From NCBI RefSeq assembly GCF_014356525.2, contig NC_052507.1, positions 4,750,526 to 4,814,525 on the forward strand: a stretch of 64,000 nucleotides of DNA, written 5' to 3'. Made by a program: the position numbers and the translations under genes. This DNA is from Nilaparvata lugens. Its lineage: Eukaryota; Arthropoda; Insecta; Hemiptera; Delphacidae. Below are positions 21,731 to 32,015 of this stretch, one piece after another. The notes below the pieces were generated by a model. It searched no databases and was not told where the DNA came from. It saw nothing but the letters and a program-made list of their open reading frames with translations. Each line of letters begins with the position of its first letter. Position 1 is the stretch's first letter.

Positions 21731-22665
21731 TAGCCGTCAGGCTCGCTTCGCTCGCCATATCCGTCTAGCCAGAGGGCTCCGCCCCCTGGACCCCCGACTG
21801 GATCGTCCAAAAATGAGATCAACTCATCGCTCGCCTGCATTTGAGCATGCTTCATTCCATCAGAAAGTCAAAGAACTGAGAAAACGCAGAAAAACTGAGA
21901 AAATCGCTGATTTTGGGCGCATCTTTGATGAAATATTAAAGTCACCTCATCACAGAATGTTTAGACCCTAACTAAACCTCTGTACCAAATTTGAGCATAC
22001 TCTGTCTATTACTTGATGAAAGAACTGAGAAAACGCAGAAAAACTGAGAAAATCGCTGATTTTGGGCGCATCTTTGATGAAATATTAAAGTCACCTCATC
22101 ACAGAATGTTTAGACCCTAACTAAACCTCTGTACCAAATTTGAGCATTCTCTATCTATTACTTGATGAAAGAACTGAGAAATGCAAAAAAACGCTAATTT
22201 TGGGCGTATCTTTGGCGTTATTCCAAATTCCTTTTAACACTACATTATAAGACCCCAGCTGAGCTTCTGTAGTGAATTTGAACTATTTTTTTTCAATTGT
22301 TCTCGATAAAGCTGAGAAAGCGCAAAAAACGCTGGAAAAAGCAGATCTTGGGCGTATCTTTGGCGTTATTTCAAATTCCTTCTAACTCAACATTTTTACA
22401 CCCCAGCTGAGCTTCTGTAGTAAATTTGAACATTTTCTGTTCATTTGTTCTCGATAAAGCTGAGAAACCGCCAAAAATCGCAGATTTTGGGCGTATCTTT
22501 GAAAAATTTTCCAAATTCGTTCTTAGTGCACCTCTAAAGGGCTAACTGAACAAACCTACCAAATTTTAACGTTTTTGGTATAGTAGATTTTTAGTTCTGC
22601 GAGTGAGTCAGTCAATGAGTGAGTGCCATTTCGCTTTTATATAATTATATAGATAGGCTGAAGAT
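21731..22665 (+). mobile_element. R1 repeat with ~150-bp internal minisatellite
   Basis: The head GCCGTCAGGCTCGCTTCGCT is followed by a CCGCCCCCTGGACCCCCGAC segment. A unit containing AACTGAGAAAACGCAGAAAA and GATTTTGGGCG is then repeated about five times, the first two almost identical and the later ones diverged. It ends in the R1 tail GAGTGAGTGCCATTTCGC. It links the head family (23831-24055) with the tail family (1-345, 24056-24497). Confidence 0.8.
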
Positions 22666-22771
22666 TGTTTCTAGATAGACTAACTTTTTTGAGATTTTTT
22701 TTCCAAATAAAATACAATAACCACTAGTCTTGGATGTTCAATCCATTTTCAAGTTTTCCTCAAAATCATCA

Positions 22772-23200
22772 GATATACAGGTATCAGCTATCCTCTAGGC
22801 AATGACAAGGCAGAGAATCAGCATCGCTGTTCTCCGATCTTTCTCACGTTCAGTCTCAAAATTTTAAAGTTTTTTCAAAGTTTGGAGTTTTTTAAATATT
22901 TGTAATTGATTTTATTTAATTGAGAAGTAATTTAAAAATGATTTTTGTATGTTTTGAATTGTAAATTGAGTGTGTAATTGAAGAATTTTTAAGTGACACA
23001 TAACCTAGCTACATTTGGACTGATGTATGAATTAGAATTGGAACCGTTTTGGGCGTAAGTTAGCCTGTGGTACTTTTCCGTTAGTTGTATAATTCTGAAT
23101 GATTGAATAAATAAATAATTCAATCATCAAATATACAGGTATCAGCTATCCTCTAGGCAGTGAGAAGGCAAGGAATCGTTATAACGTGGATCTCACTATG
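22772..23200. mobile_element. R5 right end, interrupted and partly repeated
   Basis: TATACAGGTATCAGCTATCC occurs at 22774 and again at 23133. Between the two lies AT-rich DNA ending GATTGAATAAATAAATAATTC, a LINE-like tail. The R5 terminus ATAACGTGGATCTCACTATG closes the stretch. Confidence 0.6.
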
Positions 23201-23830
23201 AATTAAATACACCTTTAGACTGCACTGCTCTTCCAGCAATTGTAAGATATGGCATGACTCCAGCCCAGGTCAAATCTACCCTGTATTCTATCAATTAACC
23301 GCCCAGGATAGTAAAGGGAAAAATATAGAACCCTCAAGCTATTATTCACTGGACACTCATGCATGGTTATCACATACAGCTAATTTGTCGCTCCCCTAAT
23401 TCACCGTGCTCTTGTTTCCGGGTTCCCATCATAACTCATCCGGCTCAGGTCAGATTCAATTTAATCTGACAGCATCCTCAATGAATATCATTAATACTAG
23501 CCATTCAGACAATACTGTGTTAGCGGCTGGTTGGGTCAAATGTGAACCTCGCCTCAATCTAGATACGAAATTGGTGCAAATAAATCTTGGAGAAAATTTT
23601 TAACGGGGTTACTCTATTCACTAACTTAGATCTTGGTCATGATCGTTTGTTTCACTACAAAGTACTCTCATATTAGGAGGATTGGATAAAAGAATAGAAT
23701 AGAAGAACTATTCCATCTATACCCTTTTACAAGCATTCGTTGCCTGGTCTACTAGCATTTGATCAGAAATTACCATACTTAGATTTATCAATTGAAATTA
23801 GGATTAGAAAGATTACTTTCATATAGAAAA
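23201..23830. other. No gene recognised
   Basis: A 65-codon frame at 23406-23603 has no recognisable motif. The base composition is slightly more balanced than its surroundings, and nothing else stands out. Confidence 0.35.
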
Positions 23831-24055
23831 GACTAGCTGTCAGGCTCGCTTCGCTCGCCATATCCGTCTAGCAAGGGGGGTCCGCCCCCTGGACTCCCGA
23901 CTGGATCGTCCGAAAATGAGATCAGCAGGCTCGCTTCGCTCGCCTGCATTTTTCATTTGAGCATTTTATCATATGTTAGGACGATCCAGTCGGAGGTCCA
24001 GACTAAACGTCTGGCTAAACGGATATGGCGAGCGAAGCGAGCCTGACGGCTAGTA
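23831..24055. mobile_element. R1-head fold-back element
   Basis: ACTAGCTGTCAGGCTCGCTT at the left and AAGCGAGCCTGACGGCTAGT at the right are inverted copies, and the pairing continues through CCATATCCGTCTAG and the CGACTGGATCGTCC segment. About 225 bases in all. It consists of two R1 heads in opposite orientation. Confidence 0.8.
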
Positions 24056-24497
24056 ATATAATATTCCCAGGAACAGCTCTGATCAAAGTAGCAGTGCCCA
24101 ATCAATTTTTCCGCGATAAATGCATTTCAATCTTCAACTTTGTGCTAACCTAACAAAGTCAACTCAACTTAATGCCAACCTGACAAAATTATTAATTTAG
24201 TTGCCAGTTAACAACTGTTTCGGAGAGGTACTCTATCTAGATTATAGTTCTATAGTAACATATGATAAGGAAATTTCAATTATAATTAATAGATTGGGAG
24301 AAGAAGAATATACATGCTAAAAGACGAACTTTAAACCCTTAAAAATAACCCTTAGAGTTAAAATATTGCCAAAATATTTCTTAGTGCGCCTCTAAAGGGC
24401 CAACTGAACTTACCTACCAAATTTGAACGTTTTTAGTCCGGTAGATTTTTAGTTATGCGAGTGAGTGAGTGCCATTTCGCTTTTATATATATAGATA
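24056..24497 (+). mobile_element. R1 repeat, body and tail
   Basis: The left part (CCCAGGAACAGCTCTGATCA at 24066) runs into the same sequence as 1-345 and ends in a short GAGTGAGTGCC tail, without the microsatellite expansion. It directly abuts the fold-back at 24055. Confidence 0.75.
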
Positions 24498-25208
24498 ACA
24501 TAGGAAGATATCCCATGGTATGGGGCGTTTATTTACCAAATTTCATTGTTAACTCTCTGCTATACGCTTGGCGCCTTCTAATGCACTGAGTGCCGCTATA
24601 TGTAAATTGGGTGTTTTCAAACCTTCCACAAACTTATTTCCAAGAATTTGTGCTGTACATGGATGATGAAAATGAGAAAAACTTTTTTGATACGATATTA
24701 TTCATTCACAATAATTATTCAAATAGAAATTCAGAAAATTGTATTCTGGTAAAATATATATTGTTGGTTTAGCAGAGAAAACAAGCATGAAAATACAAAA
24801 TAATAATATTAGTATTTGAGGAAAAGTGGTAATCAACTTCAGCATTAAAGGAAAATAACATTCGAAAAGGATAATATAATAAAAATAAAAGATTATTGAG
24901 TGCAATAAATTGTTTATTTATCTTAAAAATGAGGTCTTCCCACTTCAACAGTCAGCTGCACATCGAAGAAACGCCCCAGACTCCCCACCAACACTGTCAT
25001 CTACTACGGAAAGGTATGATGAAAGAAAAAGTGGAAGCACTGGAAAATGGTAGCTATTGAAGCCACCTTAAAAGACCAACGAATATGCAGAAGTGCGGTA
25101 CGCTATGACGCTATGTGTTTAATTGAGGGTTAACTCAAGCCGATAGTCCTAGTAGCTGTTTTACGTGGAGCTATGTGATGCTTGAAGTCTCTCATATTGT
25201 GCCGTTCT
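24498..25208. other. No gene; possible inverted-repeat element end
   Basis: GATATCCCATGGTATGGGGC at 24508 is related to the termini of the MITE at 27453-27738. An opposed ACCATGGGATATC lies at 26103, so 24508-26117 may be a longer relative holding the R9 copy. Frames at 24590-24772 and 24702-24905 are AT-rich and unrecognised. Confidence 0.35.
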
Positions 25209-26027
25209 TAAGGTGCGTACAGATATACGCGCCGCGAGCACGAGCAATTCACTTTCAATCAGCTGACTATATCTGTATTTTTACAGGAACGGTAAGATAC
25301 AAATAAATAAATAAATAAATTCAATTTTATTGTCAGCCAGCCAAAAAAGCACAAGACAAAGTCACACAAATAGAACATGAAATAGACAGTCACACATTAA
25401 GAGACACATTGTTACTATTACATTGCTATTTAGATTACTTTTCCAAATATTACAAATAACAAAGACAATATTACATAATTTGGCAGCTAGTTCATACGTG
25501 CTAACAATAAGAATTAAGGTATGCTGATTCTGCTCTCGTGAAATTCACTTAATTTATAAAAAGGATTTTTTGCCAGCCAATCGTGCACCCTTAAATTTGA
25601 ACAGTTTTAGGGGTGTTTGTTGGAGGTGTAGCGGTAACTTATTATACACCTTTTGCCCAACTGCTTCGAAACTGTTTAAAGATTTAGACAATCTTTGGTA
25701 TTGAATATAGATCTGTCTATTGTTTCTGGTATTAACAGAGTGAACAGTATTTCTTAATTGATAACGATGCAGATTCTCCTTAGTGTATAACAAAACAGAA
25801 TATATGTACTGATTTATTACTGTCAGAATTTTATTATTTATGAATAAAGGCCTACAGTGTTCTAAATAAGGTGATTCCGTGATTATTCTCACGGCTTTTT
25901 TTATGCGTTGAGAGTAGCTCCGTATTTCAAATTGAAATTGATTCTTTACAGATATAAAAAGCTTGGCATCACCTGATTAAAAGTGAATTGTTCATGTTCG
26001 CGGCGCGTAAATCTGTACCCACCTTTA
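25209..26027. mobile_element. R9 MITE split by a LINE
   Basis: The left arm GTGCGTACAGATATACGCGC and the right arm GCGCGTAAATCTGTACCCAC are inverted copies, each followed inward by AATCAGCTGA or TGATTAAAAGTGAAT. The compact copy at 28245-28403 shows the uninterrupted form, about 160 bases, so 25300-25949 is an insertion. Confidence 0.8.
25300..25949 (-). pseudogene. 5'-truncated LINE insertion
   Basis: The minus-strand frame 25554-25892 (112 codons) contains HCRPLFINNKILTVINQYI, VHSVNTRNNRQIYI and GQKVYNKLPLHLQ. This is the usual C-terminus of a non-LTR retrotransposon polyprotein. The 3' end, on the plus strand at 25301-25320, is AAATAAATAAATAAATAAAT, a simple-repeat tail. AGATA flanks both sides (25295-25299 and 25950-25954) and occurs once in the empty R9 site, so it fits a short target duplication. 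The endonuclease and catalytic domain are missing. Confidence 0.8.
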
Positions 26028-26372
26028 CACTCACAGTAGTCGACAGTTAGCACCTTGAATAAACAAAACATCTGCTTGAAATTTGGAATGTAAACTACCT
26101 ACACCATGGGATATCATCTTATGGTATTTTTTCTCTATGGTAAAAGCTAGCAATTGCTAATTCTGAGTACGGTAACTTTTAAACAAATACTAGTAGTCCA
26201 GGCAAAGAATATTCAAGAAAGAGTATAAGGGGAAAAGTTTTGAAGACAATTTATGACCTCGCTACTTTGTTTAAGGTATATTGATGAGGTAAACATATCA
26301 GAAGCCCCATTTTGGTTCAATCTACAATATGACATACAATTTTTTAATTAGAAAATCAATAAAAACAATATA
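26028..26372. other. No gene recognised
   Basis: Includes ACCATGGGATATCATCTTAT at 26103, matching the right end of the MITE at 27453-27738. Otherwise it is AT-rich DNA. Confidence 0.4.
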
Positions 26373-26572
26373 CAAATCTTGAAGTACCCTTTATTTTTTA
26401 AAAACTTTGATATAGTTCAACAACTAGTTTCGACCCTAACTTAGGTCATTTTCAAGTTGAAACGTAACAAATGTAGTTAACATTTTAACTTGGAAATGAC
26501 CCAAGTTAGGGTCAAAACTAGTTGTTGAACTATATTAAAGTTTTTTTTAAAAATAAAGGGTACTTCATGATT
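26373..26572. repeat. Fold-back, about 200 bp
   Basis: Left arm CTTGAAGTACCCTTTATTTT ... TAGTTCAACAACTAGTTTCG, right arm its inverse ending AATAAAGGGTACTTCATG. The arms are about 85 bases with a short AT-rich loop. A shortened relative lies at 63258-63365. Confidence 0.8.
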
Positions 26573-26833
26573 TGTAACTTGTTGAAAGGTAGCCCATGTG
26601 AGTGAAGTGTTTTCATGAAAGTTTTTATCTATAACTGCTTTTTCCTAGGAAATAGTTTTAATGATGGAATAGATCAAAACATCAATAAAAATACCATTTC
26701 ATGGTTTTTCGCATGTATCTCGATAGATTAACTAAGTTTCTTACAGACATAACTATTCAACACTGAATTAAAGATTACAAAATTCCCTACTATATTCATC
26801 AGTCAACTTTTCCCATACCGTTTATATTTTTTG

Positions 26834-26998
26834 AGTTCTGAGAGAACAAACTATACATAAAATTGAAGAGAATTTAATTGCTATATAAGCTCATAATTTC
26901 TGGCCGTATTTGAACAATTGATAATTCAATGCTGATTATGAGCTTATAGAGCAATTGAATTCTCTTCAATTCTATGCATAATTTGTCCTCTCAGAACA
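26834..26998. repeat. Fold-back, about 165 bp
   Basis: GTTCTGAGAGAACAAACTAT ... ATAAGCTCATAA is matched by TTATGAGCTTATAGAGCAAT ... CCTCTCAGAAC, giving arms of about 62 bases. Confidence 0.8.
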
Positions 26999-27452
26999 GA
27001 TCATTTTGTTTTTTCTGAACCGATAATTGGTTTGCTGTTGAAATCGCCATTTCTTTCTGTCTGAACCACTAATTGGGGAGGGGCTTGTCTAGTCCAATCG
27101 CAGACGTTCACCTTCATAGGTCACGGCTTTCACCAATAGCGAAGCCCGTCCGTTAGCATAAATACAGCTCCTCTTTACTTGTAGTTTACCCGAGATTGAT
27201 AATGGTGTAACAACCGAAACTAGTATCTAGATTTTTTATAAATATGTGGTTGGACAATATTTAAAATTCTCATTCAGTATGAATAGCTATCACGATATCG
27301 CCTTTATAACTACTAAGAAATTGAAATTGAAGATTTATCATTTAACTATTTTTCAATTGCTAGAAAATTTTTCGAAGACTTTCATCTACCTTGAACTATA
27401 GCTATTGGTAATTCAATTGAATTTCAGCAAAAGCTTGAACTAATGGCTGGTT
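26999..27452. other. No gene; CCAAT and TATA-like sequences
   Basis: GTCCAATCG near 27092, CACCAATAG near 27130 and GCATAAATACAG near 27157 are spaced like promoter elements. An R8-like phrase TGGTGTAACAACCGAAAC follows at 27203. No open frame starts downstream, so this is at most a remnant. A segment at about 27354-27425 is directly repeated at 27762-27835, on the far side of the next MITE. Confidence 0.35.
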
Positions 27453-27738
27453 TATAGCATGAAGAAACAATAGCGTGAGTAGATATCACATTGTATAGGG
27501 CGTTTATGTCGCAACTTTTACTGTTATCTCAAGCCGATTTCTGTCGATTATTGTCGATTTTTACTGTTTTGACCGGGTAAGAGTGTATGAACGGCACAAT
27601 ATGATAGACTACCAGCGTCATAAAGCTTCATAGGAAAGAACTACGTGGACTATCAGCTTGAGATAACAGTAAAAGTTGCTACATTAACGCCCTATACCAT
27701 GGGATATCTACTTATGCTATTGTTTCTCTATGTTTATA
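27453..27738. mobile_element. MITE with termini of at least 45 bp
   Basis: GAAGAAACAATAGCGTGAGT and, after further inverted pairing, GTAGATATCACATTGTATAG at the left. The right end read inverted gives AGAGAAACAATAGCATAAGT and GTAGATATCCCATGGTATAG. The inner arms are CAACTTTTACTGTTATCTCA and its inverse. A frame (27645-27866) crosses the right arm and is not a gene. Confidence 0.7.
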
Positions 27739-28244
27739 GTCGCTGGATTCTGGCTTCTATCCAATTGCTAGAGAAGTTTCCGGAAATTTCTATCCACCTT
27801 GCACTATCAATATTGGTTATTCAACTGGATATTAGGAATAGCAAGGAACTAATTACTAGTTCATAATTACTAGATTCCAGCTTTTATACAATTGGCCAAT
27901 TGGTGAAGTAGGCCTACAACTGTGGGCTGTATCAGTTTCAACCAAAGTCTCAGTGTTAGGATATCAGCATTGAATGATTCATCTAAAACCAAGCAAGACT
28001 CGAAAACTAGACTCAGTAGAATATTGAGGGAACCACTCAAACTGAGTGGCTCAGTCGTCTATTCCAAGTCACAATATTGAAGGCAAGGGATTTGATTATT
28101 CAGAGATAATAAAGAGTCATTTTCAGTCAATCGAAATAATGGAATTTAGAATTATTCTGAATTATGAATCATTATGAATTAATCAAAATAATCAACTATT
28201 ATGAATTACTTAGAATATTTAAGTTATTTTTCAGAGCTAAATAG
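27739..28244. other. No gene recognised
   Basis: Apart from the direct duplicate of 27354-27425 at its left, this is AT-rich DNA with repeated AATAATGAATTA-like phrases and no frames of note. Confidence 0.4.
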
Positions 28245-28535
28245 TCATTCTTACAGATATACGCGCCGCGACTATGAGCAATTCGCTTTTAATCAGCTGA
28301 CTATATCTGTATTTTTACAGAAACGCTATAAGATATATAAAAAGCTTGGCATCAGCTGATTAAGAGTGAATCGCTCATGTTCGTGGCGCGTAAATCTGTA
28401 CGTAATCTGTATATAAGCTATATTGGTATATAGTCAACCATGGTATATAAGGCTATAACGCTATAAGGTATATAAAAAGCTTGGCATCAGCTGATTAAAA
28501 GTGAATCGCTCATGTTCGCGGCGCGTAAATCTGTA
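28245..28535. mobile_element. R9 MITE plus an extra right arm
   Basis: A complete compact copy runs 28245-28403 (ACAGATATACGCGCCGCG to GGCGCGTAAATCTGT). A second right arm follows at 28455-28535 after an AT-rich linker, as if a duplicated or truncated copy lay in tandem. Confidence 0.8.
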
Positions 28536-29215
28536 CACACGTTTAGTCAATCAAAATAACAGAATTTTGAATTAATCAGAAAAATAAATCATTTCTAATT
28601 GATGAACATAATGAATTATCCAGAATAATAAAAAATTTTCAATCAATCAAAATAATGAATTATTTTGAACTAATCGTTTCATGAACCGTACAGACCATGA
28701 TGTGTTTTCAAGAGTGCATTCAAATCACCACATCTACTCTACTGATTAAATCTGGAGCTGTTTCATACCTTGAATGAGATTGTGTCTGATTTATTGATCC
28801 CTTGTTGATGAAGACTGTCCTGAATCTCAGGCATAAACTTGATATAGCAGCGTCGAAGGTATCTTTATGATGAAGCAGCGAAAATAGCTTCAGGCCTGAG
28901 AGTGTTGAGAATAATGCATGTGTATTCAAATGGTCAGAACATACCGCTCCACTATCTTTCCATTAATCAACTCCGTGTTCAATGAAGATGGTGTTTCGGA
29001 TGAACACGTTGAGTCGTCAGTCCCGGCTGCCTGAATACACTATGTCAGAGGCCCTGAAATTGATCATATGTGACCTGAAAACTCCGATACGTGACCTTAG
29101 CTAGCCAGGTCGCTCGATATTATTATAATGATACCTTATCTTATTATGATGATAACTTATCTAAATTTGGGAGAGAAATAGCACAAGGTTAACTTATTTT
29201 TTTCTCCATCTATAA
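28536..29215. other. No gene recognised
   Basis: A 69-codon minus-strand frame at 28720-28929 has no recognisable domain. The right part (ATACCTTATCTTATTATGAT) is simple AT-rich DNA leading into R14. Confidence 0.35.
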
Positions 29216-29345
29216 AAAATTTGGGAGAAGACAGTTTTGGGCTATGCCTGTTGTCTTCTCCCAATCATATTATATTTATTATAATTATGGTTTGTAATTG
29301 TCAATGAAATGAATAAATGAATATGATTGAAATGAATAAATAAAT
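29216..29345 (+). repeat. R14 hairpin repeat, copy 1
   Basis: GGGAGAAGACA and TGTCTTCTCCC form an inverted pair around GGGCTATGCC, followed by an AT-rich 3' part with AATGAATAAATGAAT units. Copy 2 is at 31790-31910 with few changes. The hairpin plus simple-repeat tail suggests a retroelement 3' end. Confidence 0.7.
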
Positions 29346-29435
29346 AAATAGATAATTTCAATGATGTGCTTATTGTATGAGTTATTAAAGAATAAAAATG
29401 ATGGTGACATCTGATTCCTCATTCCATTATCAATT

Positions 29436-29515
29436 TAATCAGACGTGATGATGCGTCATTCGTGAATTTCGTATCCCGTACATGTACGAGCCAATTCTTT
29501 CCCTTATTATATTTG
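29436..29515 (+). repeat. R12 repeat end
   Basis: CAGACGTGATGATGCGTCAT with CCCTTATTATATTTGTAGAT at its end, the same family as 2030-2128. Confidence 0.6.
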
Positions 29516-29519
29516 TAGA

Positions 29520-29700
29520 TGTATCAAACTTCGATTTTCACGAAGTTTAAATGGATAACTGGTTAGCCAATAGAATTCGAAGCTCTGTGTATTTTTCATT
29601 CATTCAATCAATTAGTTGTATCAAACTTTGATTTCACGAAGTTTAAATGGATAACTGGTAAGTCAATAGAATTCAAAGCTCTTTGTATTTTTTATTAATT
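29520..29700 (+). repeat. Tandem duplication of about 88 bp
   Basis: TGTATCAAACTTCGATTTTC and TGTATCAAACTTTGATTTCA begin two near-identical units sharing GTTTAAATGGATAACTGGT and ending in TATTAATTCAATC-like sequence. The second unit provides the LINE target site at 29702. Confidence 0.8.
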
Positions 29701-29723
29701 CAATCTTTATTTATTTATTTGTT

Positions 29724-29909
29724 GGACGAAGAGTGCAGGATTTGGTTTTGGATGGTGTGAGAAGACGAGGTAGACCTAGGATGAGGTGGGGAGATAGAAT
29801 AGCGGCTGACTCGCGGGAGAGTGGTTGGAGGAGAGAGCAAGCATTGGATAGGGCTTTGTGGAGAGGCAGACTAAGAGAAAGGAATGCCAACCCCATTCAA
29901 ATGGGATGA
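29724..29909 (+). pseudogene. LINE C-terminal insertion with a 14-bp target duplication
   Basis: 61 codons encode GRRVQDLVLDGVRRRGRPRM, then an RWGDRIAADSRE segment and a Trp- and Arg-rich end NANPIQMG before TGA. This is the recognisable C-terminus of a LINE polyprotein (RRRGRPxxRW, then an acidic segment, then LWR). The tail is repeated AAG. AATCTTTATTTATT stands on both sides (29702-29715 and 29935-29948), an exact 14-bp duplication. The insertion is only about 220 bases, so it was severely 5'-truncated on arrival. Confidence 0.85.
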
Positions 29910-29939
29910 GGCACAGCCAAAGAAGAAGAAGAAGAATCT

Positions 29940-30110
29940 TTATTTATTAATACAATAAGTACATCATCAAAATGATATGAAGAGAAAAGATAAGATAACC
30001 TTGTGCTATTTCTCTCTAAAATTTAGATAAGGTTACACATAGTCCGAAATTGGTTGAGTCTTGCAGTTCTTCACTTCACAAAATTGTCAGTCCATAAATA
30101 TGTTCACAAA
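29940..30110 (-). repeat. R13 repeat, copy 1
   Basis: TTTATTAATACAATAAGTAC to GTTACACATAGTCC and TTCACTTCACAAAATTGTCA. The same order of phrases occurs at 36656-37200, where R10 has been inserted. Probably a retroelement 3' end read on the minus strand. Confidence 0.55.
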
Positions 30111-30398
30111 GTAGATTTTCAAATTTAGATGCTTCAAAACCAAAAATATGACAGATATTTCACATTATTACCACTTGAATGGAGAACAGTATGGAGCATA
30201 TTATTGCACCATTTCTGTTGGTATCTATTTTTTTCTGGCAATAGTAACTTAAAACCAATATGTCCACAGATTGAAACAATCATCATCATCATCTTACGTA
30301 CAAGGATTAGGTTAATGCCTGTTCCGACTTACAAACAGCTTATTAATATCTATATTTCAATAACAAAATCACGCTATAATATATACAAGTAGTGTATT
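30111..30398. other. No gene recognised
   Basis: An 87-codon frame starts at 30129 and contains a short repeat of ATC (Ile run). It has no recognisable motif and is probably fortuitous. Confidence 0.35.
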
Positions 30399-30985
30399 TA
30401 TTGCCATCTCTTCCGTGGCCTACCAATAGACTGATCTTTTCCCTGCCGGTTTATAATTCAATATCTGTAGTGGAAGCCTTTCTGCCGGCATTCTTTCCAC
30501 ATGGTCTTTCCACTGCTTCCGGTATTGTGTGACTTTTTCCAACAAGCTGTAAATTCCTAGCTCTGCTCGGATATCATCGTTTCTGATGTGGTCCCTTCTA
30601 TCGCAGCCCTTGGTTCTCCGGAGGAATCGCATCTCCGCCGCCTGCACTCTACTCTCTAGGGGTTTAGTTGTAGCCCATGACTCACTTCCGTAGAGGGGGA
30701 ATGGAGCAGCCATTATTCTATAAAATTTCATTATAGTTTCTCTCCGTGCTTGCTTCCCTAATATTGTCACATACCACTTGAAATTTTCCAATCTTTTTCT
30801 CGATATCCAAGTCTTCACTATAACTGATGTCGCATCCTAAATATGTATATTTCGACACTTGTTCTAGAACTTTGTTGTCAATCACAATTTTTGACCGGGT
30901 TGGATGTTTACCTGTGAAAGCCATCATTTTTGTCTTGTCTATAGATTGAAAAAATTCTAACAATTTTTGCAAAACAACTCGGGTT
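30399..30985 (-). pseudogene. LINE reverse transcriptase C-terminal fragment
   Basis: Minus strand, two frames. The first carries DKTKMMAFTGKHPTRSKIVI and SKYTYLGCDISYSEDLDIEK, the segment after the catalytic domain of a common LINE type (KTKVMAFxG, YLGCxISY). After a frameshift near 30765 the second carries LYGSESWAT, RVQAAEMRFLRRTKG and DHVERMP, then AGKRSV and a further frameshift before GRPRKRW. The YADD box is not present, since the fragment starts downstream of it. It is non-functional. Confidence 0.85.
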
Positions 30986-30999
30986 CTGCTATATATTCC

Positions 31000-31595
31000 A
31001 ATTCCATTCACGACCTTAATTGGCTCATGACATAGAAGAATCAAAACTACAAATCCAAAAGTAGAAATAAAGTCCTCTTTGCTCAACATATTCATAAACT
31101 TTGAATCTGAACTAGAGAGTTATTTGCCTAAAACGAACCTGTTCCTTCAAATTCCATTTTCGACCTTGATTGGCTCATGACATAGAAGAATCAAAACTAC
31201 AAATCACAAATCCAAAAGTAGAAATAAAGTCCTCTTTGCTCAAGATATTCATAAACTTCGAATCTGAACTAGACAGTTATTTGCCTGAAACGAACATGTT
31301 CCTTCAAATTCCATTTTCGACCTTGATTGGCTCATGACATAGGAGAATAAAAAGTAGAAATATAGTCTTCTTTGCTCAAGATCTTCATAAACTTCGAATC
31401 TGAATTAGACAGTTCTTCGCCTAAAACGAGCCTGTTCCTCCAAATTCCATTTTCGACCTTGATTGGCTCATGACATAGAAGAATCAAAACTACAAATCCA
31501 AAAGTAGAAACATAGCCCTCTTCGCACAAGATCTTCATAAACTTCGAATCTGAACTAGACAGTTTTCCACTCAAAACGAACATCTTCCATTATTA
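31000..31595 (-). repeat. ~153-bp minisatellite next to the LINE
   Basis: GACCTTGATTGGCTCATGAC recurs at about 31003, 31156, 31312 and 31446, and each unit also carries AACTACAAATCCAAAAGTAG and TTCATAAACTTCGAATCTGA. The frame 31332-31583 (minus) simply translates two units. The first unit is fused in frame to the LINE fragment. Confidence 0.85.
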
Positions 31596-31789
31596 ATATA
31601 ACATCATCTCGACAATATTAAGACTATTTGTGGGTATTGTAGAGATTTGAGTGATTTTTTTTTTTGTTTTTAATCAGTTTTCAAATATCAAATTTTTTAG
31701 CTTTGTCATTAGTTTTGTGAAAATTGGACTTTTTGAAGTGAAAGTGAAATCTTAACCTTATTCTTTTTGAAACTTTTATTTGTAAAAAT

Positions 31790-31910
31790 TTGGAAGAAGA
31801 CAGTTCTGGGCTATGCCTGTTGTCTTCTCCCAATCATAATATATTTATTATAATTATGATTTGTAATTGTCAATGAAATAAATAAATGAATAAATAAATG
31901 AATATTGTCT
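31790..31910 (+). repeat. R14 hairpin repeat, copy 2
   Basis: Same hairpin GGGCTATGCC flanked by GAAGACA and TGTCTTC, and the same AT-rich tail, here with AATAAATGAATAAATAAATG. Confidence 0.7.
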
Positions 31911-32015
31911 CGAATTGATACGGTCTCGCAAAGTGTAACAGAAGCAACTTACCTTCAGTAGAATTCTTTTGAAAATGTCAGCATTGTTTAAATGGGACGA
32001 GTATAGATGTTATCA

